Source: CAYUNA01 sp047629355
GTDB taxonomy: Bacteria > Bacteroidota > Bacteroidia > Chitinophagales > Saprospiraceae
Direction of reading: 5' to 3'
Assembly (NCBI GenBank): GCA_047629355.1
Contig: JBLHWU010000169.1
Span: 1 to 14,468, forward strand
DNA: 14,468 nt
Positions 5,972 through 12,562 of this stretch are shown here, in pieces (position 1 is the first letter of the stretch; every line of letters begins with the position of its first letter). The notes under the pieces were generated by a model. It saw only the letters and a program-made list of their open reading frames with translations. It made no database searches and was not told where the DNA came from. Made by a program: the position numbers and the translations under genes.

Positions 5972-6916
5972 CTATTTCATCGCTTCGACGGTATATCCTG
6001 CTTCCCGCAATAATGCAATCACGCCAGATTTACCTCCCAAATGCCCTGCTCCGACCGCAAACATCGTGGGCATCGCTTGCATTTGTTTGCCCATAATCGG
6101 AATCCAATTTTTATTCCGCGTCACCAATAGCAAATCTTCGTAACCTTCTAAGCCGCTTTCTTCGCCTTCAAACATCGTTTGCATCCCTTGAATATCTTGG
6201 TCTTTATATAATTGTACCATTGCTTCAAATTGCTCATTTCCAGCATCGCCCGCATTGATTACATCCACCAACATTTTCGCCTGCGCTTCGTAAGGAATGC
6301 TGTCAAACATACTCATTTGGAATTCAGCAGTCTCTAGTCCACCCATTTTTTTATTGTCCGCTTTGCCCATTTTCATCAATTCCATTTCATAAGAAACAAT
6401 CTCGCCCGTCGCCATGCCACCGCCGCCTGACAAATCCATATCCGCCAAAACGGTCAAAAACATCGGCTTAATTCGTTCAAATAAAAACATCGGCAAACCC
6501 TTCTTTTCAAAATGTACTTTCACCATCGCATACTCTTCTTCTGACAATAAGTCACTCAAAGATTTATTGTCTGCCATGAACGCTTTGGTTAATAAACCCA
6601 TTTGTGCGCTGATGTCCGTCATGTCGTCCATGTTGATTTCAAAAGTCAACATTTCGGACTCTTTGACTGCTTGTTTCGTTGCGTCCGTTAGGAAAAAATC
6701 CTTTTTATCAATCATGTGAATCGTACCGTAGAGGTAAGAGGTCATCTTCAAATCTTTACCCGTAATTTTCCAAAGCAAGGCTTTTTCTTTAGGTAAAAAA
6801 TCGTTGATTAATGCGGTTTGCTCGCCAGTTGGGATAGTTTCTTTTCTTAAATCAACTTGCGCAGAAGTAATTTGGAAAGTCAAAAAGAACGCGAAAAAGG
6901 TAAATAGATTCTTCAT
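5972..6916 (-). CDS. TraB/GumN-family protein, exported form
   Basis: Second TraB/GumN member, 314 aa, about 47 residues longer than its neighbour mainly because of a signal peptide and a short lead. The N-terminus MKNLFTFFAFFLTFQITSAQ fits a Sec signal peptide cut after Ala19, so it should act in the periplasm. The motifs are ALLWKITG at 46-53, GTIH at 64-67 and GAGHLGG at 289-295, all intact. The central part is Met-rich (for example MLTFEINMDDMTDISAQM). Metal-dependent proteolysis has been proposed for the fold, but the bacterial substrate is not known. ATG at 6914-6916 gives a proper signal peptide. It is separated from the HflX gene upstream by a strong inverted repeat and is probably transcribed on its own. 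Confidence 0.87.
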   Translation of the reverse strand: MKNLFTFFAFFLTFQITSAQVDLRKETIPTGEQTALINDFLPKEKALLWKITGKDLKMTSYLYGTIHMIDKKDFFLTDATKQAVKESEMLTFEINMDDMTDISAQMGLLTKAFMADNKSLSDLLSEEEYAMVKVHFEKKGLPMFLFERIKPMFLTVLADMDLSGGGGMATGEIVSYEMELMKMGKADNKKMGGLETAEFQMSMFDSIPYEAQAKMLVDVINAGDAGNEQFEAMVQLYKDQDIQGMQTMFEGEESGLEGYEDLLLVTRNKNWIPIMGKQMQAMPTMFAVGAGHLGGKSGVIALLREAGYTVEAMK

Positions 6917-6943
6917 ATTATTGTAAGTATAGTTTTCTTAAAA

Positions 6944-7052
6944 AGAGAAGTCAAATCATCTCGCTGCGCTGTCAGAAGTCATATAATCCAAGCTTTAAAG
7001 GCGTGAATAATCTGACTTCTGACAGCGCAGCGGTCTGACCTCTGACTTCTCT
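6944..7052. repeat. Nested inverted repeat with a perfect 20-bp stem between hflX and the exported TraB/GumN gene
   Basis: CGCTGCGCTGTCAGAAGTCA (6962-6981) is perfectly inverted at 7013-7032, with a 31-base centre. An outer 10-base pair, AGAGAAGTCA (6944-6953) and TGACTTCTCT (7043-7052), is also perfect. The right side also carries tandem TCTGAC units. It begins 3 bases after the hflX stop, so it can serve as an mRNA end structure for hflX. No T-run follows the stem. Confidence 0.7.
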
Positions 7053-7055
7053 AAA

Positions 7056-8336
7056 TTACCAATGATACGCCCGATACGGATACCGAACATGGTACATTTT
7101 CTTAATTTCCGTCATCATCTTCTCCCGCAATTCATCCATATTCTCTTTCGTTATTGCCGATAGAAAAATGTTGTCGTGTTCAAATTCATTTTTTAAATTT
7201 GACTGCAATTCCTTTTCGATATCCTTTTTTACGTCATCTTCCAGCAAATCATCAAAATAACGTTCCCGATACAAATCTATTTTATTAAACAGCAGAATCG
7301 TTGGTTTTTCCAGCGCACCAAGCTCTTTTAATGTTTCATTAACAGTCCGTAAGTGGTCTTCGTACTGCGGATGTGCAATATCAACCACATGTAAAAGGAT
7401 GTCACTTTCCCGAACTTCATCCAAAGTCGATTTAAAACTCTCAATCAAATGCGTCGGTAATTTTCGAATAAATCCAACGGTATCAGATAATAAAAAAGGC
7501 ACACCTTCATACGCTACTTTCCGCACCGTCGTATCAAGCGTTGCAAATAATTTATTTTCCGCAAAGACCTCTGATTTGGACAAAACGTTCATAATCGTGG
7601 ACTTCCCAACATTCGTATAACCAACCAAAGCTACTCGAATTAGTTCACCACGATTTTTGCGTTGCGTCATATTTTGCTGGTCAATCTTCTTTAGTTTGTC
7701 CTTCAGTACCGAGATTTTATCGCGAATAATCCGTCTATCCGTCTCAATTTCTTTCTCCCCCGGACCACGCATTCCAATACCACCACGCTGCCGTTCCAAG
7801 TGCGTCCAAAGTCCTCGAAGTCGTGGCAGGAGGTAGCTCATTTGTGCCAATTCAACTTGCGTCTTCGCCTGCGCCGTCTGTGCCCGACTCGCAAAAATAT
7901 CGAGAATTAGCGTACTTCTATCGACGATTTTAACTTTCAAAGCTTCCTCGACAGTATTGGTTTGCTTACCTGTCAAATCATCATCAAATATCACGAGACT
8001 AATCTCCTCGTGGTCTTCGATATATTGCGCAATTTCCTCCAGTTTTCCCTTTCCGACGAAGGTTCGACGGTCAGGATGCTCCAGTTTTTGCGTGAATTTC
8101 TTCACCGTTTTCGCGCCAGCAGTCAGGGCTAAGAATTCTAGTTCATCCAGATATTCCGCCACTTGTGATTCGGTCTGTTGCTGTGTGATTACGCCAATGA
8201 GCAAAGCGTATTCAGTCTTCTTTCGGAGTCCCGACTTTTGCTGTTTGCCAATCGTCCATTCCGCAGCTGCTCGCTCTTTGGCGCGGCGGTCAATTGGCGC
8301 GTTTCTTTTGTCGTTTCTTTTTCTATTATGATCCAT
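7056..8336 (-). CDS. hflX: GTPase HflX
   Basis: Ribosome-associated GTPase that splits or rescues stalled 70S ribosomes, notably under heat stress. At 426 aa it has normal length. The N-terminal HflX domain covers about residues 40-225 and includes RTFVGKGKLEEI (91-102), the glycine-rich RGGIGMRGPGE (184-194) and ETDRR (198-202), joined by a coiled coil (about 203-230). The G domain follows: G1 GYTNVGKST at 239-247, switch TLDTT at 266-270, G3 DTVGF at 285-289, G4 NKID at 351-354, and a G5-like FLSAI near the end. The closing tail is YPYRAYHW. An unusually basic N-terminal stretch (about 40 residues) precedes the conserved domain. ATG at 8334-8336 is the natural start. It is not linked to hfq, as it often is in Proteobacteria, and has its own upstream box pair. 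Confidence 0.97.
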   Translation of the reverse strand: MDHNRKRNDKRNAPIDRRAKERAAAEWTIGKQQKSGLRKKTEYALLIGVITQQQTESQVAEYLDELEFLALTAGAKTVKKFTQKLEHPDRRTFVGKGKLEEIAQYIEDHEEISLVIFDDDLTGKQTNTVEEALKVKIVDRSTLILDIFASRAQTAQAKTQVELAQMSYLLPRLRGLWTHLERQRGGIGMRGPGEKEIETDRRIIRDKISVLKDKLKKIDQQNMTQRKNRGELIRVALVGYTNVGKSTIMNVLSKSEVFAENKLFATLDTTVRKVAYEGVPFLLSDTVGFIRKLPTHLIESFKSTLDEVRESDILLHVVDIAHPQYEDHLRTVNETLKELGALEKPTILLFNKIDLYRERYFDDLLEDDVKKDIEKELQSNLKNEFEHDNIFLSAITKENMDELREKMMTEIKKMYHVRYPYRAYHW

Positions 8337-8364
8337 AAAGGTGGTTGTATTTATTAAAGGGTAA

Positions 8365-8395
8365 CAAGTCTATTGATTTTAAAAAAATCCAACAA
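8365..8395 (-). promoter_or_regulatory. Possible promoter for hflX
   Basis: The minus strand has TTG (8393-8395), 20 bases, then TAGACTTG (8365-8372), one mismatch from TAnnTTTG. The spacing equals that of the Lrp promoter. It ends 28 bases before the hflX ATG. Moderate support only, since the region is AT-rich. Confidence 0.4.
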
Positions 8396-8463
8396 GAAAA
8401 TAGCTGCTTTTAAAGCAAACAAAAAATTGTCTTCAAACACATCAAATGGAGACAATCATTCGT

Positions 8464-8489
8464 CTATCTTTTCAATCGTGGAAAGATAG
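8464..8489. other. Weak hairpin downstream of the EnvC-like gene
   Basis: CTATCTTT (8464-8471) pairs with AAAGATAG (8482-8489) around a 10-base loop. It lies about 80 bases after the EnvC-like stop, in the 231-bp gap before hflX. It has no strong T-run, so its role as terminator is doubtful. Confidence 0.25.
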
Positions 8490-8567
8490 TATCTAAATGT
8501 GGTATATAATTCAATGAGTCATAAATAAAATATAAGTTTTCAATTTCTTTAAATGTTAATTGTCGTT

Positions 8568-9851
8568 CTACCTTCTCACCCAATGCGTCGGATTTAACCG
8601 CACTTTCTCTTTCCAAACCTCAAAATGTACCTCAGAACTCCTCGTCGTTCCATCCGTACTCACCTTTCCAATTACCTGCCGCCCCTTCACCGTCTCGCCT
8701 TTCTGTACAAAGACCTCTTCTAAATGCGAATAAACGGTATAATAGTTCCCATGTTGCAAGATAACCATATAATCATGCCCTGGAATGAACTGTTTCCCAA
8801 TCACTTTGCCCCGATGTATCGCCCGAACTTCCGCATTTGCATCCGTTTGAATATCGATACCATTATTAGTTATTTCGATGGTTTTAATCGTCGGATGTGC
8901 CTGTTTGCCAAAATAACTGGTAATCACGCCTTTAGAAACGGGCCACGGCATTCGCCCTTTTAATTGTAAAAAACCTTTGGTCACGGCATTTTCTGCCACT
9001 GTTCTATCCGATTTTTTGCTGCTATTCGAATTGCCAGCTGTCGCGCTATTTCTTTCTTCGCGCCGCCGTCTCGCCATTTCATCCCGGATAATATTTTCGA
9101 TGGCAACATTTAATTTCTCTTTTGCTTTTTCTTTCGCCCGCAAATCACCTGTCAAGCGCGATTCATCACCTTTCAATTTTTCTAATAATTCATCTTTTGC
9201 CACCCGTTCTGCCCTTAACAATTTGGCTTGGCGTTCTTCGGATTTAAGTAGTTTCTGTTTCTCTACTTTCCGTTCTTCTAGCGAAACGACCTTAGTATTC
9301 AGCGTATTTTGTGTCTCTAAAATTAACCGGGACTGCTTCTGTCGATACCCATCATACTGCTTCAAATATTGCCATCGCCGAAAGGCTTCATTAAAGCTTC
9401 CTGAAGAGAAAATGAATAAGAGGTGCGATTTGTTCAGTTTTTGCCGATACGCCATCCGCAGCATTTCCGAATATTCCTCTTTTAATCGCGCCACATCGTC
9501 TTCCAAAAAACCAACAACATCCACGGAACGATTGATGCTTTTATTCGTGAAATTAATCTCTTCATTCAACGTTTGAATTAATTTCTGCCGCTTTTTAATC
9601 TGTTTTTGGAGCGTCAAGAACCGTTCAAGCGTCGCCTTTTTCGTCTTTTTTGTTTTTTGTAATAAATTGGTGGTAACTCTTATTTCTTGGATGAGTTTTT
9701 TGCGTTGATTTTCTAATTTTTTTCGCTTTTGCGCAAAGGAGGGGAGGGCTACTATTAAAACAAGGAATAAGAATAGCGTCTTTTTTAGTAAATTGGTTTT
9801 TACTAAGTTTTTAAAAAAAGGTAATTGATATGTCTTGTTTTTAAAATTCAA
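8568..9851 (-). CDS. EnvC-like murein hydrolase activator (coiled coil plus degenerate LytM/M23 domain)
   Basis: Envelope protein of 427 aa. A hydrophobic signal segment at about 25-40 (TLFLFLVLIVALPSFA) is followed by a long Lys/Glu/Arg/Gln-rich coiled coil (about 41-265), a Ser/Asn-rich linker, and a LytM/M23 fold (about 302-427, from PWPVSKGVITSYFGKQAHP). Active M23 enzymes need HxxxD and HxH for zinc. Here the first is NNGID with Asn329 in place of His, and the second is EVH with Glu407 in place of His; Asp333, His376 (YSHL) and His409 remain. Like E. coli EnvC it is therefore probably not an enzyme but an activator of cell-wall amidases during division. The start is TTG at 9849-9851: an in-frame stop lies just upstream and no ATG precedes the signal segment. 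The DUF4292 gene directly upstream is its usual partner in Bacteroidota. Confidence 0.9.
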   Translation of the reverse strand: MNFKNKTYQLPFFKNLVKTNLLKKTLFLFLVLIVALPSFAQKRKKLENQRKKLIQEIRVTTNLLQKTKKTKKATLERFLTLQKQIKKRQKLIQTLNEEINFTNKSINRSVDVVGFLEDDVARLKEEYSEMLRMAYRQKLNKSHLLFIFSSGSFNEAFRRWQYLKQYDGYRQKQSRLILETQNTLNTKVVSLEERKVEKQKLLKSEERQAKLLRAERVAKDELLEKLKGDESRLTGDLRAKEKAKEKLNVAIENIIRDEMARRRREERNSATAGNSNSSKKSDRTVAENAVTKGFLQLKGRMPWPVSKGVITSYFGKQAHPTIKTIEITNNGIDIQTDANAEVRAIHRGKVIGKQFIPGHDYMVILQHGNYYTVYSHLEEVFVQKGETVKGRQVIGKVSTDGTTRSSEVHFEVWKEKVRLNPTHWVRR

Positions 9852-9907
9852 AAAATCTTATTTTGTTAGATTTAGTCTTATTGAAATAAAGTCCATTTTT
9901 TTTTGCC

Positions 9908-9952
9908 ACATAGCTTTTCACATAGTTGATTTTAATTTTCTAAAAGCTATGT
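9908..9952. other. 11-bp inverted repeat between the DUF4292 and EnvC-like genes
   Basis: ACATAGCTTTT (9908-9918) is perfectly inverted at 9942-9952, with a 23-base centre. It lies in the 161-bp gap, 57 bases before the EnvC-like start. The minus strand has nine A directly after it rather than T, so it is not a standard terminator for DUF4292; it may be a leader structure or mRNA processing site separating the two genes. Confidence 0.45.
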
Positions 9953-10012
9953 AAAAAACTGCATGTTCTATGAGGTAAAATACGTATTATGTAGTCTTTT
10001 TTTTGCAAACAA

Positions 10013-10801
10013 TCACTGCAGCACCCGTTCATAATGCTCAGGAATAGAAAATCGAATTTCTCCAACTTCATTCAATTCTACTTTCGACAATTCCATTTTA
10101 ACGGACATTGCACCGAATTCCCGACTACTAAAGTTCAATTCCCTAAAATACGAAAAATTTTGTCCATCCGCCAATTTTCCATAATCGCCTAAATCGTATT
10201 CTAAGGTTCGCCCATTTCGAAAATCATCGACCATTATTTTTCGGAGTAAAAATCCAGCGGCTTCGAGCCAATATTCGGTCTCGTAAGTATCGGTTTTTCC
10301 AGAAAGGTGATAGCGATTGTCATCAATATCAGATTTCATGTCTTTGGTGAAAAATACAGGATTTCCTAATAAAAATGCCTGCAAACCATCAAAGCCAGTC
10401 GGTAAATTGAATTCCTGCTGTGCAAAATTAAAATCTTCCGCAACGTATTTTTTATTTAAACGGTCAATAATGAAAATAGAATCTGGCGTAATTTTTACCC
10501 GCGCCGCTTCCACACTGACTTTTTTAAAGTTCATCCAAATAACACTATCCTTTTTCCATCGAAAATTGGCAGTAAATTTAGTCACACCGGATTCATCACG
10601 TATCGTCACCCGTGCTTTCGCCGCCAATGACTCTGCATTGACCTGATTTTGTACCATTTTTCTGAGCAAAAAAAATTCAGATTTCGCTTTTTTCAATTGA
10701 ATGTCTTCTCCTTTTTTCAAAATTTTACAACTGAAAATTAGGAACGGTAACACCATTAAAATAACAAGATTTTTTTTCAAAACGAGTTGTTTTTTAATCA
10801 C
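10013..10801 (-). CDS. DUF4292-family outer-envelope lipoprotein
   Basis: The 262-aa product begins with a lipoprotein signal: basic KKQLVLKKN, hydrophobic core, then LIFSC with the acylated Cys25. The body alternates short beta-strand stretches, such as TKFTANFRWKKDSVIWMNFK and RVKITPDSIFIIDRLNKKYV, a pattern I associate with DUF4292, which looks LolA/LolB-like; that fold link is from memory and inference. If correct, it would bind lipid or lipoprotein in the periplasm at the outer membrane. In Bacteroidota this gene commonly lies just before the EnvC-like gene, as here, often after a TPR gene; here that upstream place is taken by a non-coding element and the gap. The start is GTG at 10799-10801, needed for the complete signal peptide; the first ATG (residue 16) would destroy it. 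Function is not established. Confidence 0.85.
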   Translation of the reverse strand: MIKKQLVLKKNLVILMVLPFLIFSCKILKKGEDIQLKKAKSEFFLLRKMVQNQVNAESLAAKARVTIRDESGVTKFTANFRWKKDSVIWMNFKKVSVEAARVKITPDSIFIIDRLNKKYVAEDFNFAQQEFNLPTGFDGLQAFLLGNPVFFTKDMKSDIDDNRYHLSGKTDTYETEYWLEAAGFLLRKIMVDDFRNGRTLEYDLGDYGKLADGQNFSYFRELNFSSREFGAMSVKMELSKVELNEVGEIRFSIPEHYERVLQ

Positions 10802-10844
10802 AAAGATGATAAATAATTATTGAAGTCATGTTTCTGTATTATTA

Positions 10845-11318
10845 ACTCAACTTTTGCATTAGCAAAAAAGATATATGGTGATAAAATCCCAAAAAATGCT
10901 AATTTTATGGTCAATGAGTGATTGAAACTCCTCAGTTTTCTCTTTTACGAAAGATTTTCCTGACGAAAACCCCATAAAGTTTCTTTGCAAGTGCTAAATT
11001 CAGTAAATACCTGTATGATTCATCAAAATTGAAATAAAATATTCAATGGGAATTTATACAAAACGATTACCTTATTTAGTGGTCAATTGAAAGTTACACC
11101 GTTTTCTGCGAAAAACTCTGAAAAATTCAGAGGGATGAAACTTTACGAAAAGTTAGAAAAACGAATGAGAATCACGCATAACTATTATTTCACCAAATTG
11201 TATGGTGAAATAACGGATTTTTTTGCCCAAAATTTGGGTAAAAAAAATAAGTTTTATTCCCATTTTATTCAGCTTTTGCAATTTTTACATTTAAAAAAAG
11301 TTAATGCAAAAGTTGAGT
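10845..11318. mobile_element. 474-bp MITE-like element with perfect 17-bp terminal inverted repeats
   Basis: ACTCAACTTTTGCATTA (10845-10861) is perfectly inverted at 11302-11318. Immediately outside both ends stands ATTA (10841-10844 and 11319-11322), which fits a 4-bp target duplication, although ATTA is common in AT-rich DNA. Inside there is no credible transposase. Two hairpins are visible: CTCTGAA/TTCAGAG (11118-11134) and CCCAAA/TTTGGG (11226-11238) flanked by T- and A-runs. TGGTCAAT...ATTGAAA near 10908 recurs near 11080 with its 5-base centre removed. It is probably a non-autonomous or internally deleted insertion sequence; the parent family is unknown to me. It fills most of the 621-bp gap between DUF4292 and the barrel gene. 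Confidence 0.7.
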
Positions 11319-11320
11319 AT

Positions 11321-11366
11321 TAAAAAGAGAAAAAGTCAGCGTATGATTTCACATCATACGCTGACT
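11321..11366 (-). terminator. Strong intrinsic terminator of the outer-membrane barrel gene
   Basis: AGTCAGCGTATGAT (11334-11347) pairs perfectly with 11353-11366: 14 bp with a 5-base loop. On the minus strand the stem is followed at once by TTTTCTCTTTTT. It begins 56 bases after the stop of the gene at 11423. The mobile-like element lies 3 bases past the T-run, so insertion did not damage it. Confidence 0.85.
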
Positions 11367-11422
11367 CCTTTAATTTAAACCCTCAAAACGGTATTTTGTT
11401 ATGTCGCGGATTTTTTTAAGAT

Positions 11423-12277
11423 TTAAAATCCCAAAACCGTGATACCAATATTAAGTGGCGTCAAATTTAGAGACGTTCCATTAGCAGATACCGGTCCTGT
11501 TCCATCTTGAAACAAATCTTGCAAAGAATACTGCGCATAAAATGCAATTGGTCCTAAACCTACTCGTGCCTCCAAGCCATAACGCACTTTATTCAAATTA
11601 AAATCATCGCGATTTTTAATTTTGTCACCATTCTCCAACTTTATCTTTTGCTTAGACCCAATCATCAAACCACCATAAACACCCGCACTAACGAAATAAC
11701 TTTCTCGCTTCCCAGGTACCCAAGTCAGCATCACCGGAACTTGTAAAAAAGTCGTTTTTAATTTATTTTTCTTGACATCTTTGTCTAAAGGAACCGTTTG
11801 AAAAGTCTCGGTATTCTCCAAGATTTCAAAATCGTTGTCAAATTTATAGCTATTCCAAGCCAAGGTCAAACCGTATTCAATACCAAATTTACGCTTTGCA
11901 ATCGGCAATCGGTGGCGAAATAAATGCCAGTTGATATTCAACGACCCACCGTACAACTGCTCAAAATCTTCCAAGTCTGGCGGCAAATCAAAACTTCCGT
12001 CATATAAATAGGTACTTAAACCAATATCTAACATGCTGAACCGAACATTAGAATCATGATCGTGGTCATGGTCATGGTCATCTTTGTCCTTTCCAATCGT
12101 GATATTAATATTAGTGCTATCGTCATCGTCATCGTCATCGTTATCGTTATCGTCGATGGTAACGATGATAATGGTATCTTTTTTTACTGTTTCATCTTGC
12201 GCAAGCAAAGAATTTTGGAAACCAGCAACTAATAAAAAGGCGCAAAGCCACGTCAAATAATTTTTTAAATTTTTCAT
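11423..12277 (-). CDS. Outer-membrane beta-barrel protein with Asp-rich and His-Asp repeats
   Basis: The 284-aa product has a signal peptide (cut near Ala26, SLLA/QDE), then an acidic run (residues 42-53, almost all Asp) and an alternating His-Asp stretch (about 66-75). From about residue 79 it shows amphipathic strands and turns typical of small eight- or ten-strand barrels (MLDIGLSTYLYDGS, FGIEYGLTLAWNSYKF, FVSAGVYGGLMIG, LGPIAFYAQYSLQD), closing on ITVLGF with a terminal Phe as usual for outer-membrane insertion. It best fits the OMP_b-brl (PorT-like) group of Bacteroidota. The His/Asp segment could bind divalent metal at the mouth of the barrel; that is inference. It is preceded by anti-sigma-like and sigma genes on the same strand and ends at a strong terminator. 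ATG at 12275-12277 gives the signal peptide. Confidence 0.85.
   Translation of the reverse strand: MKNLKNYLTWLCAFLLVAGFQNSLLAQDETVKKDTIIIVTIDDNDNDDDDDDDSTNINITIGKDKDDHDHDHDHDSNVRFSMLDIGLSTYLYDGSFDLPPDLEDFEQLYGGSLNINWHLFRHRLPIAKRKFGIEYGLTLAWNSYKFDNDFEILENTETFQTVPLDKDVKKNKLKTTFLQVPVMLTWVPGKRESYFVSAGVYGGLMIGSKQKIKLENGDKIKNRDDFNLNKVRYGLEARVGLGPIAFYAQYSLQDLFQDGTGPVSANGTSLNLTPLNIGITVLGF
12053..12155. repeat. In-frame hexamer microsatellites inside the barrel gene
   Basis: Two imperfect tandem arrays of 6-base units: GGTCAT-type at about 12053-12081 (encoding His-Asp pairs) and CGTCAT/CGTTAT-type at about 12119-12155 (encoding Asp/Asn runs). Changes in unit number would keep the frame, so they would alter the length of the acidic segment rather than switch the gene off. 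Confidence 0.7.
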
Positions 12278-12294
12278 TTTAAGTATATTTTATT

Positions 12295-12316
12295 TTTCCG
12301 ATTTTTCTGTCGGAAA
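12295..12316. other. Hairpin in the leader of the barrel gene
   Basis: TTTCCGA (12295-12301) pairs with TCGGAAA (12310-12316) around an 8-base loop, 17 bases before the ATG at 12277. If the leader is transcribed this would lie close to the start codon and may affect translation, or it may be an operator. Confidence 0.35.
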
Positions 12317-12377
12317 GGCTAATAAATTAGGCACTAAATGGTTTCATTTGGTCAACCTATCTATCAAAGACACACCG

Positions 12378-12452
12378 CGCGCTGCCGCAGGCAGTGCGGA
12401 AGATGGCGTTTTGGAAAAAAATGGTTTTAAAACCATTTTTTTCCAAAACGCC
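12378..12452. repeat. GC-rich hairpin plus perfect 48-bp palindrome
   Basis: CGCGCTGCC (12378-12386) pairs with GGCAGTGCG (12390-12398) with one G-T and a 3-base loop. Seven bases on, 12405-12452 is a perfect palindrome with 24-base arms and no spacer: GGCGTTTTGGAAAAAAATGG begins the left arm. It lies in the 285-bp gap between the anti-sigma-like gene (ends 12563) and the barrel gene (starts 12277), so it would fold in any transcript crossing both. It may be a transcription attenuator or an element insertion; design resembles 2806-2864. Confidence 0.85.
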
Positions 12453-12562
12453 CTTTGTTTTTCTAATCAAGCGGTAAAAAATTAGACTAAATTTTCAGGA
12501 CGTTCATTGACAACTTCGTCGTTCTTTAGGTGATTTCTATAGTTAATTTGTAGGTAAAATAA

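Noticed and set aside
6944..7052. Possible CRISPR-like repeats (TCTGAC units)
   Set aside because: Units are short, adjacent and part of an inverted repeat, without regular spacers.
7957..8331. 124-codon plus-strand reading frame
   Set aside because: Antisense to the N-terminal domain of hflX, which has clear family motifs.
8977..9576. 199-codon plus-strand reading frame
   Set aside because: It lies wholly opposite the coiled-coil part of the EnvC-like gene; the Ser/Phe-rich product is the shadow of Lys/Glu codons.
9852..10012. Primary-sigma promoter for the EnvC-like gene
   Set aside because: TTTG followed by TACGTATT at a fitting distance on the minus strand matches the consensus poorly, and the gap is too AT-rich to trust it.
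11087..11323. 78-codon plus-strand reading frame in the MITE-like element
   Set aside because: Its last codons are the terminal inverted repeat and its stop lies in flanking DNA, so it is not a unit of the element; no transposase motif is visible.
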